Below the pieces are notes generated by a model. That model was not told the origin of the DNA. It saw only the letters and a list, made by a program, of their open reading frames with translations, and did no database searches. This document shows, piece after piece, positions 34,909 to 43,062 of a DNA stretch of 43,062 nt (its first letter is position 1; each line of letters begins with the position of its first letter). The translations under genes were made by a program, and so were the position numbers. The stretch spans positions 1-43,062 of the forward strand of contig CACLKH010000007.1 in NCBI GenBank assembly GCA_902607475.1, written 5' to 3'. The DNA is from an uncultured Alphaproteobacteria bacterium. Its GTDB lineage: Bacteria > Pseudomonadota > Alphaproteobacteria > GCA-002720895.

Positions 34909-35838
34909 TTATTCAATTTTTTGATTAACTTGGAAGCGAAACCCTCTTATGAATGTATTTATATTCATTTGGGATTTGCCAGATCTTTGTAAAATTTTGG
35001 GATTAATTATATCCCCATTGCCACAAGATATGGAAAATTTTTTATCTAAAATTAAACCAACAGGTTTATTGTTTGGAGAAGAAATATCCGCATCAAAAAT
35101 TTTTATTCTTTCATTATTTACTGTAAACCATGCTCCGGGGATAGGGTTAAATGCCTTTATTTGTCTTAATATATCTTTCCCATTCTTATTCCAATTAATT
35201 TTTGCTTCATCTGTTGAAATTTTTTTTGCATACGTTGCGTTTGCCTCGTCTTGTGGAGTAGTTTTTATTTTTTCTTCTTTTTGTAGTATTTTTAATGCGT
35301 CATTAATTAATTTTCCTCCAATTTTTGCTAATTCATCATGAATTTCTTCTGATGTATTTTTTTCTTTAATTTCTATTTTTTTTTGTAAAACGATTGCACC
35401 TGCATCCAATTTTTCGTTCATTTGCATTATTGTGATACCAGTTTCTTTATCACCGGATAAAATAGCTCGTTGAATAGGCGCAGCACCTCTCCACCTTGGA
35501 AGCAAAGATGCATGAATATTTAATGCTCCAAATTTAGGTATAGATAATATTTCTTCCGGTAATATTATTCCGTATGCTGCGACAACTAGAACATCACAAT
35601 TCATATTTTTTAAATGATTTATTTCTTTTTCTTCTTTAAAATTTTTTGGTGTAAATACTGGCAGGTTATTTTTTATACAAAAGTTTTTCACAGAGGAATG
35701 AGATATTTTTTGACCTCGACCAGCAGGTCTTGAAGGTTTAGTGAAGCAGCCAATTAAATTAAAGTTTTTATAAATGGATTGCAATCCAGGTAGAGCAAAT
35801 TCAGGAGTACCCATAAAAACCACTTTAAGAGATTTCAT
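34909..35838 (-). CDS. fmt: Methionyl-tRNA formyltransferase
   Basis: A 309-residue enzyme that formylates Met-tRNAfMet using 10-formyl-THF. Formyltransferase domain: VFMGTPEFALPGL, folate-binding SLLPRWRGAAPIQRAIL with the catalytic Asn-His-Asp set (NIHAS, DAGAI). C-terminal OB-like domain with QIKAFNPIPGAWFTVN. It follows def by 2 nt, the usual def-fmt pairing for adding and removing the formyl group. Confidence 0.97.
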   Translation of the reverse strand: MKSLKVVFMGTPEFALPGLQSIYKNFNLIGCFTKPSRPAGRGQKISHSSVKNFCIKNNLPVFTPKNFKEEKEINHLKNMNCDVLVVAAYGIILPEEILSIPKFGALNIHASLLPRWRGAAPIQRAILSGDKETGITIMQMNEKLDAGAIVLQKKIEIKEKNTSEEIHDELAKIGGKLINDALKILQKEEKIKTTPQDEANATYAKKISTDEAKINWNKNGKDILRQIKAFNPIPGAWFTVNNERIKIFDADISSPNNKPVGLILDKKFSISCGNGDIINPKILQRSGKSQMNINTFIRGFRFQVNQKIE

Positions 35839-35840
35839 AG

Positions 35841-36398
35841 TTATGTTGTTTGTTCTTTTTCCTTTTGTTGTTTCTTAATTTTACGCAAGATAATATCTTT
35901 TTTAGTTTTAGACATACGATCGATAAATAAAATGCCGTTTACGTGGTCGATTTCGTGCTGTACGCAACGTGCTAAAAGTCCTTTAGCAAGCAATTCTTTT
36001 GATTCGCCGTTTCTATCTAAATATTTTACTTTGCAAGAAGATGGCCTAGTAACGTCTCCCATAATTCCTGGAATTGAAAGACATCCTTCTTCATCTGTTT
36101 CTTTTTTTTCTGAAACCCAGGTTAATTCTGGATTAGCCATTTGAATAGGATTTGGCTTAATTTCTTCCTTTTTTTCATTTTTTTCTTCCTGATATCGCTT
36201 TAAACCTGGTCTTGGCGATGTATCCATAACTATTAATCTTTTATTAATTCCAATTTGAGGGGCAGCAAGACCAATTCCTGGAGCTTTATACATAGTATTT
36301 AGCATTTCATCCATAAGTTTTTTAATTTTATTATCAACCTTATCAATAGGGTTAGATTTTTTTTTTAAAATTGGATTTGGTAGTGTTATAATTTTCAT
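35841..36398 (-). CDS. def: Peptide deformylase
   Basis: A 185-residue metalloenzyme removing the N-formyl group from nascent proteins. All three motifs are intact: GIGLAAPQIG (motif 1), EEGCLSIPG (motif 2, metal Cys) and QHEIDHVNGILFIDRM (motif 3, two metal His and catalytic Glu). A Lys/Glu-rich insertion around residues 75-90 is slightly long. First gene of def-fmt-truA and divergent from the SLT lipoprotein (36 bp). Confidence 0.97.
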   Translation of the reverse strand: MKIITLPNPILKKKSNPIDKVDNKIKKLMDEMLNTMYKAPGIGLAAPQIGINKRLIVMDTSPRPGLKRYQEEKNEKKEEIKPNPIQMANPELTWVSEKKETDEEGCLSIPGIMGDVTRPSSCKVKYLDRNGESKELLAKGLLARCVQHEIDHVNGILFIDRMSKTKKDIILRKIKKQQKEKEQTT

Positions 36399-36434
36399 AT
36401 TGCAAATATATTATTTAAATTTCGTTTATAATAT

Positions 36435-37052
36435 ATGTATTTCTTAAGACTTATTCTAATATTTTTTCTTTTTACCTCAATGTTAACGTTGCAGGGATGT
36501 GTATCTTCGCCTACTTATGCTGGCGATGCCTGTAGTATTTTTGATGAAAAATATTTTTGGTTTAAAGCCGCAAAAAAAAGTTCAAAAAAATGGAAAGTAC
36601 CGATTGCAACACTTATGAGCGTTATAAATCAGGAAAGTGCTTTTAAGCAATATGCAAAACCTCCAAGAAAAAAGTTATTTGGATTTATACCACTTCTTAC
36701 TAGAGAAAGTTCAAGTTTAGGTTATTCTCAAGCCACTAAAGGAAGTTGGGAACATTATAAAAAAGTAACTGGAAAAAGATTTGTAACACGTATTAGCTTT
36801 AAAGATTCAGTTGATTTTGTAGGCTTTTATATTGATCAAGCCAATAAAGAGTTGGGAATATCAAAAAAAGATACTTTCAATCATTATTTAGCTTATCACG
36901 AAGGGATGAATGGATTTAGGAAAAAAACATATAAGAAGAAACCCGAACTTTTGAAAATTGCAAGTAGAGTAGAAAAACAATCTCAAACCTATAATAAACA
37001 GTTATCAAAATGTATGAGTAAATTAGATAGAAATAAATATATACTTTTCTAA
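36435..37052 (+). CDS. SLT-domain lipoprotein (lytic transglycosylase-like)
   Basis: A 205-residue predicted outer-membrane lipoprotein. The signal peptide ends at lipobox LQGC (Cys22). After a short linker comes a lysozyme-like SLT fold with the probable catalytic Glu67 in SVINQESAFKQYA, then SSLGYSQATKGSWEHYK and YLAYHEGMNGFRKKTY. It would cleave peptidoglycan glycan strands for wall turnover. It is standalone on the plus strand between two minus-strand operons. The exact MltC/Slt-type subfamily is not assigned. Confidence 0.85.
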   Translation: MYFLRLILIFFLFTSMLTLQGCVSSPTYAGDACSIFDEKYFWFKAAKKSSKKWKVPIATLMSVINQESAFKQYAKPPRKKLFGFIPLLTRESSSLGYSQATKGSWEHYKKVTGKRFVTRISFKDSVDFVGFYIDQANKELGISKKDTFNHYLAYHEGMNGFRKKTYKKKPELLKIASRVEKQSQTYNKQLSKCMSKLDRNKYILF

Positions 37053-37055
37053 TTC

Positions 37056-37190
37056 CTAGATATCATCTATTTCATCAAGCTTAATTTTTTTTCTTACATA
37101 TCTTTTTTTAGATTGAATAACTTTAGGTCTAAATGTAGAGGTTCTCAAAGCTTTAGCAGAAGGATTTTTTATAACTTTTTTTTTCTTCAT
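37056..37190 (-). CDS. Small basic protein coupled to dapE; ArfA-like core (tentative)
   Basis: A 44-residue ORF whose ATG overlaps the dapE TGA (ATGA), so it is probably translated by re-initiation. The sequence has a basic N-terminus (MKKKKVIKNPSAKAL), the core TFRPKVIQSKKRYVRKKIK, and an acidic end (LDEIDDI). The pattern A-L-x4-F-R-x-K/R-V...K-x(1,2)-Y-x-R-K recalls the ribosome-rescue factor ArfA (LFRQRV...KGSYMRK), but the spacing between V and Y is three residues shorter. Likely binds RNA or the ribosome. The gene call is fairly firm; the ArfA link is a hypothesis. Confidence 0.68.
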   Translation of the reverse strand: MKKKKVIKNPSAKALRTSTFRPKVIQSKKRYVRKKIKLDEIDDI

Positions 37191-38329
37191 TTAAAATATT
37201 CTTTTAAAATTAACTTATAAATTTTAGTTAGATTTTTTAAATCTTTTAATGAAACCTTTTCATTGTTAGTGTGCATTGTTTTACCAACTAAACCAAATTC
37301 TACAACATTTGTATAATCTTTTATAAATCTTGCATCTGAAGTACCCCCATCAGTTGCATACTTAGGATTTCTTTTTGTTATTTTTTTTATACATTTTTTA
37401 ATAAGCTCAGAAAATTTTCCTGGTTTTGTTAAAAATGCATTACCAGAAACATAGGTTTCTAATTTGTATTTAAGACCTACTTTATTGAATTCTTTTTTTA
37501 TCCATTTTGTTAACGATTTAATTGTATGATTAGTGTTAAATCTAATGTTAAAAGAACCTCTTGCTTTTGCTGGTATTACATTTAAAGCTTCATTTCCAAC
37601 ATCTATGGAAGTTACTGAAATTATTGATGGTTGAAAGTGTTTTGTTCCTTTATCTAATACTTTTTTATCTATATTAGTAAGCATTTTCATTAGCCCAGAT
37701 ACTGGATTTATAGTCCTATTAGGCCAAGCAGAATGCCCTTCTTTTCCTTGGACCTCAACCATGCAATTAAATCCACCTCTTCGACCTATTTTTATTTGAT
37801 CTCCTAAAACTTTTAAATTAGTGGGTTCTCCAACTAAACAATTATCAATTTTTATATTTTTTTTTTTCAACCATTGTAAAATTTTTCTTGTTCCAAGCCA
37901 AGCATACGTTTCTTCATCTGATGTAATCATCATAGAAATTTTTCCTTTGAAATTATTATTTTCATTTAAAAAACTTTTTGCGGAAGATAAAAAGCAAGCA
38001 ATAGCAGATTTCATATCTACTGCGCCCCTTCCAATTAAAAAATTATTTTTTATTTTTCCAGCAAATGGATCAATCGCCCACTCTTTTTTTTCTGCAGGAA
38101 CTACATCAACATGTCCAGCAAATGAAAAATGTGGTTTACCACTACCTATTTCAGCATATAAATTACTTATTGAATCATAACCTTTTTCAGAAAATCTTAA
38201 TTTTTTACATTTAAAACCTAAAGCTTTACATTCTTTTTCAACAACTTTTAATGCAGAATCAGCATTAGGGGCTATTGATTTACATCGAATTAATTTCTGG
38301 GCAATTTTAATTTCATTAGAATTTTTCAT
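37187..38329 (-). CDS. dapE: Succinyl-diaminopimelate desuccinylase
   Basis: A 380-residue M20-family di-zinc hydrolase of lysine/meso-DAP synthesis. Metal and catalytic motifs: SFAGHVDVVPA (first His/Asp), GRGAVDMKSAIACF (bridging Asp), ITSDEETYAWLGT (catalytic and metal Glu), GEPTNLKVLGDQIKIGRRG (DapE-specific), and a C-terminal metal His in KTMHTNNEKV. TDGGTSDARF is also typical of the DapE branch. Starts 6 nt after dapD. Confidence 0.96.
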   Translation of the reverse strand: MKNSNEIKIAQKLIRCKSIAPNADSALKVVEKECKALGFKCKKLRFSEKGYDSISNLYAEIGSGKPHFSFAGHVDVVPAEKKEWAIDPFAGKIKNNFLIGRGAVDMKSAIACFLSSAKSFLNENNNFKGKISMMITSDEETYAWLGTRKILQWLKKKNIKIDNCLVGEPTNLKVLGDQIKIGRRGGFNCMVEVQGKEGHSAWPNRTINPVSGLMKMLTNIDKKVLDKGTKHFQPSIISVTSIDVGNEALNVIPAKARGSFNIRFNTNHTIKSLTKWIKKEFNKVGLKYKLETYVSGNAFLTKPGKFSELIKKCIKKITKRNPKYATDGGTSDARFIKDYTNVVEFGLVGKTMHTNNEKVSLKDLKNLTKIYKLILKEYFK

Positions 38330-38335
38330 ATGCTT

Positions 38336-39184
38336 TTATTCACGTAGTAAATCATTAATACTTGTCTTTTTTCTAGTTTTTTCATCCACCTCTTTAATTA
38401 TTACTGCACAATATAAAGATGGTGCTGATGGACTATTTTTATCAGGTAATGTACCAGGCACCACTACTGAATAAGGAGGAATTTTTCCATAAATTATTTT
38501 TCCAGAAGCACGATTTACTATTTTTGTAGATTGGCCGATATACATTCCCATGCTTAATACAGATCCTTCTCCGACAATTAATCCTTCAACAACTTCTGAC
38601 ATTGCTCCTAAAAAAACATTATCCTCAATAATAGTTGGAAGCGCTTGGGCTGGTTCTAAGACTCCACCCACTCCTGAACCTGCAGAAATATGACAATTTT
38701 TTCCAATTTGGCAACAACTTCCTGCTCTTGCAAAAGTATCGATCATTGTACCTTCTCCGATATATGCTCCTATATTTACATAACACGGCATTAGCACAGC
38801 ATTCTTTCCGACAAAAGATCCTTTTCTGACTGGAGAATTAGGAACCATTCTAAATCCTGCCATAACATGATCTTCCTTTGTCCAACCTGCTGTTTTTCCT
38901 TTTAATAAGTGAGCCTTGTCATACCAACTACTGTAAGGACCGCTTAAACTATCCATTTCATTTGTTTTAAAGCTAAGGAGTATAGCTTGTTTGATCCATT
39001 GATTAACAATCCATTTATTATCTTTTTTTTCTGCAACTCTAATTTTACCTTCATCTAATAAATTTATAACTTCATTTACAGCCTCAGGTAATTCACCTTT
39101 AATTTGAGGATTAATTTCTTCGATTTTTTCAAAATTTGTTTCAATAATTTTTTTTAATTGCTCAACATCCATTTTTTTAACCAT
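38336..39184 (-). CDS. dapD: Tetrahydrodipicolinate N-succinyltransferase
   Basis: A 282-residue left-handed beta-helix acyltransferase; succinylates tetrahydrodipicolinate, the step before DapC/DapE. N-terminal helices, then hexapeptide repeats with MPCYVNIGAYIGEGTMIDT, GSCCQIGKNCHISAG, GVGGVLEP and SEVVEGLIVGEGSVLSMG, then YGKIPPYSVVVPG. An alternative ATG at 39172 (MDVEQLKKIIETNFE) aligns better with known DapD starts and would cut the overlap with the upstream HAD gene from 31 to 19 nt. Confidence 0.97.
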   Translation of the reverse strand: MVKKMDVEQLKKIIETNFEKIEEINPQIKGELPEAVNEVINLLDEGKIRVAEKKDNKWIVNQWIKQAILLSFKTNEMDSLSGPYSSWYDKAHLLKGKTAGWTKEDHVMAGFRMVPNSPVRKGSFVGKNAVLMPCYVNIGAYIGEGTMIDTFARAGSCCQIGKNCHISAGSGVGGVLEPAQALPTIIEDNVFLGAMSEVVEGLIVGEGSVLSMGMYIGQSTKIVNRASGKIIYGKIPPYSVVVPGTLPDKNSPSAPSLYCAVIIKEVDEKTRKKTSINDLLRE

Positions 39185-39819
39185 TCTTTCAAATTATTTG
39201 TCATATAATCAATTTTTTTTGATGTTCCATTTAATTCTTTCTGTAGTTTTTTATTATAAACTTGTACAGTTTTTAAACCCAAATCTGCAGCCGGAAACAA
39301 ATTATGTGGAATATCATCAAATAAAATTCCCTTTTTAACATTATAAGTAGATATTAATTTTTTATAGGTCTCCAAATTAGGCTTGGGTAAGAAATTCATT
39401 CTTTCAATATCATATATATCATCAAAGACATTATCTAAATCTAAATTTATTAATATTTTCTCTACGTATGAAATATCCGCATTTGTAAAGACTATTTTTT
39501 TTCCAGAAATTTTTTTTATCAGATCATTTAATTCTTTATCTGGTTTAACGATACTAAAGTCAATATCATGAACATATTCTAAGAATTTTTTTGGATTGAT
39601 ACTGTGGTTCATCATTAAGCCATGAAGAGTTGTTCCATTTTCTACGAAATACTTGTTTTGTAAAATTTTTGCTTTTTTTAAACTAATTTTTAAATTATTT
39701 GAAATAAACTCACCCATTTTTTTATGTATCTGGTCAAATATACCGCTATTAGCACAATATAAAGTATTGTCTAAATCAAAAAACCAATGAGTAAAATTTG
39801 TATTACTATTTTTTTCCAA
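39154..39819 (-). CDS. HAD-superfamily hydrolase, pyrimidine 5'-nucleotidase type
   Basis: A 221-residue HAD phosphatase. Motif I is FFDLDNTLY (nucleophile Asp), motif II is IVFTNADISYVEKIL, the conserved Lys follows in LPKPNLETYKKL, and motif IV is GILFDDIPHNLFPAADLG. It resembles the SDT1-like pyrimidine 5'-nucleotidase branch (DNTLY, then CANSGIFDQI). The start is TTG at 39819, 14 nt inside argB; an in-frame stop immediately upstream excludes a longer start. Located between argB and dapD. The substrate is inferred from family only. Confidence 0.87.
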   Translation of the reverse strand: MEKNSNTNFTHWFFDLDNTLYCANSGIFDQIHKKMGEFISNNLKISLKKAKILQNKYFVENGTTLHGLMMNHSINPKKFLEYVHDIDFSIVKPDKELNDLIKKISGKKIVFTNADISYVEKILINLDLDNVFDDIYDIERMNFLPKPNLETYKKLISTYNVKKGILFDDIPHNLFPAADLGLKTVQVYNKKLQKELNGTSKKIDYMTNNLKEWLKKWMLSN

Positions 39820-40681
39820 TTAACGTTCCAACTCCCCTTTTTGTAAAAATTTCTTTTAGAAGCAACTTGGGGTTTCTTCCATCTAGAATTACAGCAGCTT
39901 TTGCTGATTTTTTTACCGCATTTAAACAAGTTTCAACTTTAGGAATCATTCCTCCTTTTATAATATTTTTTTTTATTAGTTCTTTTGCTTTCTTAGGTGT
40001 AATTTCCTTGATTAGTTTATTATTTTTATCCATAACACCTTTAATATTTGTTATAAAATAAAATCTTGTAGCCGATAGAGAAGATGCAAGTTCACCAGCC
40101 ACAGTGTCAGCATTAATATTAAAAATCTTTTTCCCTTTAAAGCCTAAACTTGCAATGATTGGTATATAATTTTTTTTTAATATATTTTTTATAATTTTTA
40201 TTTTTATTTTTTGAGGGTTTCCAACAAAACCCATTTCCTTTTTCAATGGCGTAACTTCAATCAAACCTTTTTTATATCCTGGTAGACTTATTGCTTTACC
40301 ACCAGCGTTATTAATTAGATCAACAATTTTTTTATTTATTCTTTCTATTAATACTTTTTTAACAATTTTTATAGTTTGAGAATCTGTTACTCTTAATCCA
40401 TTTATAAATTTACTATTTATTTTTCTTTTTTTTAATGTTTCTGATATTTGAACTCCACCACCATGGACAATTACAATATTTATTCCTAATTTCTTTATTA
40501 AAACAAGATCCTTAGCAAAGTTATTTGCAAGATATCTATTACTAAGAGCGCTACCTCCATATTTAATAACAAAGATTTTATTATTAAATTTTTTTATATA
40601 TTTTTCAGCTTCGGTAAACGATAAAGCTTCTTGAAGATATTTTTTTTCGTTTGTAGATAAGTTTATTTTCAATTTTAACAA
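39806..40681 (-). CDS. argB: Acetylglutamate kinase
   Basis: A 291-residue amino-acid kinase phosphorylating N-acetylglutamate in arginine synthesis. IFVIKYGGSAL near residue 36 (ATP Lys), IVIVHGGGVQIS (substrate/phosphate Gly loop), FINGLRVTD, and NINADTVAGELASSL near the end are all family motifs. The N-terminal helix is of the arginine-sensitive, hexameric type. Start is TTG; no ATG lies nearby. Follows yidC by 9 nt. The engB (yihA) gene often found here is absent. Confidence 0.96.
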   Translation of the reverse strand: MLKLKINLSTNEKKYLQEALSFTEAEKYIKKFNNKIFVIKYGGSALSNRYLANNFAKDLVLIKKLGINIVIVHGGGVQISETLKKRKINSKFINGLRVTDSQTIKIVKKVLIERINKKIVDLINNAGGKAISLPGYKKGLIEVTPLKKEMGFVGNPQKIKIKIIKNILKKNYIPIIASLGFKGKKIFNINADTVAGELASSLSATRFYFITNIKGVMDKNNKLIKEITPKKAKELIKKNIIKGGMIPKVETCLNAVKKSAKAAVILDGRNPKLLLKEIFTKRGVGTLIGKK

Positions 40682-40690
40682 TTCTAAATT

Positions 40691-42409
40691 TTATTTTTTT
40701 TCTTTTTCCATCCTTTTTTTTATTAGTATTTGTTGGGCCATGGAAAATAAATTATTGAAAACCCAATATATGACCAAGCCACTTGCAAATGGTGCTAATA
40801 TGAAAGTAAAAAAGATTGGAAGAAACATAAAAATCTTTGCTTGTACCGGATCTGTTGGTTGGGGATTAAGTTTTTGTTGAGCCCACATACTAATTCCCAT
40901 TATTAAAGGCCATATTCCAATATTTATTATCTTTGGTAAAAAATTTGGATCATAGGGCAAAAGTCCAAATAAATTTAAAATAGAAGTTGGATCGGCAACG
41001 GATAAATCACGAATCCAGAAATAAAAAGGTGCCTGGTATAATTCAATACTAACAAAAAGAATTTTATATAAAGCAAAAAATACTGGTATTTGAATAAGTA
41101 TTGGTAGACATCCTGCAGCTGGATTGACTTTTTCTCTTTTGTACAAACCCATCATTTCTTGATTAAGTTTAACTTTATCATTTTTATACATTTCTTTTAT
41201 TCTCATAAGCTGAGGTTGCAACTCCTTCATTTTCTGCATTGCCACATATGATTTGTTTGCAAGAGGAAAAAAAATTAGTTTTATTAAAAGGGTAAGCAAT
41301 ATTATAGAAATCCCAAAGTTTCCAAAAATATTATTGAAAAAAATTAAAATATATAAAAAAGGTTTAGTTAAAAAATAATACCATCCAAAGTCTATGGCAA
41401 AATCTAATCTTGGTATTGAATACTGTTTTTCATATTTATCTAAAAGTTTAACCTCTTTTGCACCTGCATATAATAAATTTTTTATAGTTGCTGATTTATT
41501 AGAAGGTATTTCAATAATGCCTCCTTTATAGTCCACTTGATATTTTTCTTTATTATTTTTTGTATAGAATTGGTATCTTGCAATAACATTTGAATTTTGA
41601 TCAGGTATTAATGTAGCTAGCCAATACTTATCAGTGATACCAAACCAACCCCCTTTTGAATTATATTCAATTGGTCCAATATTTTTTTTTAAATCTTTGT
41701 AATCTAATTCTTCAAGTACATTATCAACAAGTCCAATTGGCCCTTCATGCAGGATGAAAAAACCTAGTGTAACAGGCGTATCGGTTCTACTTATTTTAGC
41801 GACTGGGCTTAGACTTATATTTGCATCTGTATTATTGATAACTTTTTGTTTAATTGTGAACATATAATTTTCATCAATTGAAATTTCTTGTTCAAATTGA
41901 ATTCCTTGGTTATTGGTCCAAGAAAATATAGCAGAATTGTTATTAGTTATCTTTTTTGAATTTGTAGTCCAAATAGTTTGATCATTTGGTAAATCAAAAT
42001 TTTCGTCTGAAGATACTTTTATCCAACCAAAATTAGAAAAATATCCGCCTTTAGTTGAACTTGGTTTAAATAAAGTTACAAGCTTACTATCATTATCCAA
42101 TGTTTCCTTGTAATTTTTAAAAGTAAGATCATCAAATTTTAAGCCTTTTAAAGATATCGAACCTTGTAATTTTGGGGAATCTATTTTTATTCTCTCATCT
42201 TTATTTAATGCATTTTCTAAATCTAGATAACCAGTTATATCATCTTCTAAATTATTAGAATTATTATTTGTTAAATTTTCAGTTTGTTCTATATGTTTTT
42301 TTCTTTCTGCTTCCTTTTTCATTTTTGGTGCTTCAAAAAAGTATTGGAAACCTAGTAAAATTAAAAGTGATAATACAATTGCTAAGAGTAAATTACCTTG
42401 TTCTTTCAC
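40691..42409 (-). CDS. yidC: Membrane protein insertase YidC
   Basis: A 572-residue inner-membrane insertase. N-terminal anchor (7-25); large periplasmic beta-sandwich domain (about 50-330, with KYWLATLIPDQNSNVIARYQ-like region); core of five spans beginning WYYFLTKPFLYILIFF and including KSYVAMQKMKELQPQL, NPAAGCLPILIQIPVFFALYK and the final LVIYWVFNNLFSMAQQ. The basic C-tail binds ribosomes. Start codon is GTG, overlapping the yidD TGA (GTGA). Confidence 0.97.
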   Translation of the reverse strand: MKEQGNLLLAIVLSLLILLGFQYFFEAPKMKKEAERKKHIEQTENLTNNNSNNLEDDITGYLDLENALNKDERIKIDSPKLQGSISLKGLKFDDLTFKNYKETLDNDSKLVTLFKPSSTKGGYFSNFGWIKVSSDENFDLPNDQTIWTTNSKKITNNNSAIFSWTNNQGIQFEQEISIDENYMFTIKQKVINNTDANISLSPVAKISRTDTPVTLGFFILHEGPIGLVDNVLEELDYKDLKKNIGPIEYNSKGGWFGITDKYWLATLIPDQNSNVIARYQFYTKNNKEKYQVDYKGGIIEIPSNKSATIKNLLYAGAKEVKLLDKYEKQYSIPRLDFAIDFGWYYFLTKPFLYILIFFNNIFGNFGISIILLTLLIKLIFFPLANKSYVAMQKMKELQPQLMRIKEMYKNDKVKLNQEMMGLYKREKVNPAAGCLPILIQIPVFFALYKILFVSIELYQAPFYFWIRDLSVADPTSILNLFGLLPYDPNFLPKIINIGIWPLIMGISMWAQQKLNPQPTDPVQAKIFMFLPIFFTFILAPFASGLVIYWVFNNLFSMAQQILIKKRMEKEKK

Positions 42410-42657
42410 TTTGTTTTATTTACCTTTCCTTCAATAGGAGCATAACCGTATTTTCCGAGTGGATTACACTTTATCAATCTAATAATGCTTTTATAAACAC
42501 CTATAATAGGACCATATTTTGATATGGATTGAATAGCATACTGGCTACATGTCGGGGTAAATCTACATGTGCTTTTGTAAAAGAAGGGAGAAAAAAAACT
42601 ATAAAATTTAATTAAATTTACAAAAAATTTTATAAATATCTTATTTATAACACTCAT
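42406..42657 (-). CDS. yidD: Membrane protein insertion efficiency factor YidD
   Basis: An 83-residue peripheral membrane protein. Amphipathic N-terminus, then the three-Cys signature CRFTPTCSQYA and RLIKCNPLGKYGYAPI. Acts with YidC in insertion. Lies between rnpA and yidC in the canonical order and overlaps the yidC GTG. Confidence 0.96.
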   Translation of the reverse strand: MSVINKIFIKFFVNLIKFYSFFSPFFYKSTCRFTPTCSQYAIQSISKYGPIIGVYKSIIRLIKCNPLGKYGYAPIEGKVNKTK

Positions 42658-42660
42658 TTT

Positions 42661-43005
42661 TTATTTTACTGTTTTTATAATATCACTCTTTAATTCTTTA
42701 TAATCCATAATTAGACTTTTTTTATTTGCAATAATTACATAATCATAATTTTTTTTTAAGTAATTATTTAAAATCTCTTTAATAATTGCTCTAAAACGTC
42801 TTTTTATTTTATTTCTTACTACCGCACCACCAATTTTCTTTGTAATCGTAAATCCAACTCTAGCCATATTTTCTTTATCTTTGTACGATAAACTTCTTTT
42901 ATATTTTTGAATGATGAACCCTTTTGTAAAAGATTTTTTTCCTTTTTTTGATATTTTTATAAAATCAATTCTTTTTTTTATTGTTTTAAGTAAAACTGCT
43001 GACAT
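42661..43005 (-). CDS. rnpA: Ribonuclease P protein component
   Basis: A 114-residue basic protein that assists RNase P RNA in tRNA 5' maturation. It has an FTKGFIIQ strand, ARVGFTITKKIGGAVVRNKIKRRFR with the RNR signature, and YDYVIIANK. Normal length. Lies 6 nt after rpmH and 3 nt before yidD. Confidence 0.96.
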   Translation of the reverse strand: MSAVLLKTIKKRIDFIKISKKGKKSFTKGFIIQKYKRSLSYKDKENMARVGFTITKKIGGAVVRNKIKRRFRAIIKEILNNYLKKNYDYVIIANKKSLIMDYKELKSDIIKTVK

Positions 43006-43011
43006 TAATTT

Positions 43012-43062
43012 TTAAGCTGAAATTTTTTTTCTACCTTTATTTCTTCTTCTAGATAAAATTTG
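43012..43062 (-). CDS. rpmH: Ribosomal protein bL34, C-terminal fragment
   Basis: Only the last 16 codons lie in the window: QILSRRRNKGRKKISA then TAA, which matches the L34 C-terminus (family consensus VLSRRRxKGRKxLSA). The rest continues beyond the window end. rpmH-rnpA-yidD-yidC is a classic cluster. Confidence 0.93.
   Translation of the reverse strand, partial: QILSRRRNKGRKKISA

Noticed and set aside
34949-35341. 130-aa antisense frame inside fmt
   Set aside because: Covers conserved fmt coding sequence; hydrophobic character comes from reverse-strand Lys/Phe codons.
1-43062. CRISPR array, insertion sequence or prophage
   Set aside because: No regularly spaced repeats, transposase, integrase or phage structural genes were seen on either strand.

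Overview
The window is very AT-rich, gene-dense bacterial chromosome with few intergenic gaps and many 2-30 nt gene overlaps. Lysine, asparagine and isoleucine dominate the proteins. Several features point to a streamlined alphaproteobacterium, most likely a marine SAR11/Pelagibacterales-type or similar lineage: a standalone prephenate dehydratase beside an IMPase-type histidinol phosphatase, the SRP RNA directly ahead of dnaX, the yejABEF transporter, the argB/HAD-nucleotidase/dapD/dapE run, and the rpmH-rnpA-yidD-yidC block. The lineage is an inference from gene content and order. No mobile element, CRISPR array or prophage is visible.

Layout. (1) 1-4292: 3' part of gltB (glutamate synthase large subunit), with no gltD following. 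(2) 4306-12473: a surface-glycan and sugar island with repeated strand switches. It holds a GDPD-like protein and a GT2 glycosyltransferase (-), an FGGY sugar kinase / ASRT-fold sugar-binding protein / RhaI-type rhamnose isomerase cassette (+), a tandem-duplicated nucleotidylyltransferase (-), and GT4 and GT9 glycosyltransferases (+). (3) 12494-20933: translation block thrS-infC-rpmI-rplT-pheS-pheT-lepA, with a probable AUA start for infC and an intrinsic terminator just before pheS. (4) 20954-21407: tRNA-Ser(GGA) facing tRNA-Glu(CUC), then a cold-shock protein. (5) 21561-29079: nhaA, then hisN-yejA-yejB-yejE-yejF on the minus strand. (6) 29155-34160: pheA, SRP RNA, dnaX-ybaB-recR-sbcB on the plus strand. 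(7) 34157-36398: def-fmt-truA on the minus strand, then a plus-strand SLT lipoprotein. (8) 37056-43062: rpmH(partial)-rnpA-yidD-yidC-argB-HAD-dapD-dapE and a small basic ORF, all minus strand.

The genes are mostly core housekeeping: translation, DNA replication and repair, Phe/His/Lys/Arg biosynthesis, protein maturation and membrane insertion. The accessory content lies in the 4.3-12.5 kb island. The most novel-looking unit there is the kinase/ASRT/isomerase cassette, which has no aldolase, transporter or regulator beside it. It may be a partial 6-deoxyhexose pathway or may feed the surface-glycan genes around it. Other points worth checking are a DnaX without its cysteine zinc module, a candidate -1 slippery site in dnaX, a RecR with an incomplete zinc finger, and a 44-codon gene coupled to dapE that resembles the ArfA ribosome-rescue core.
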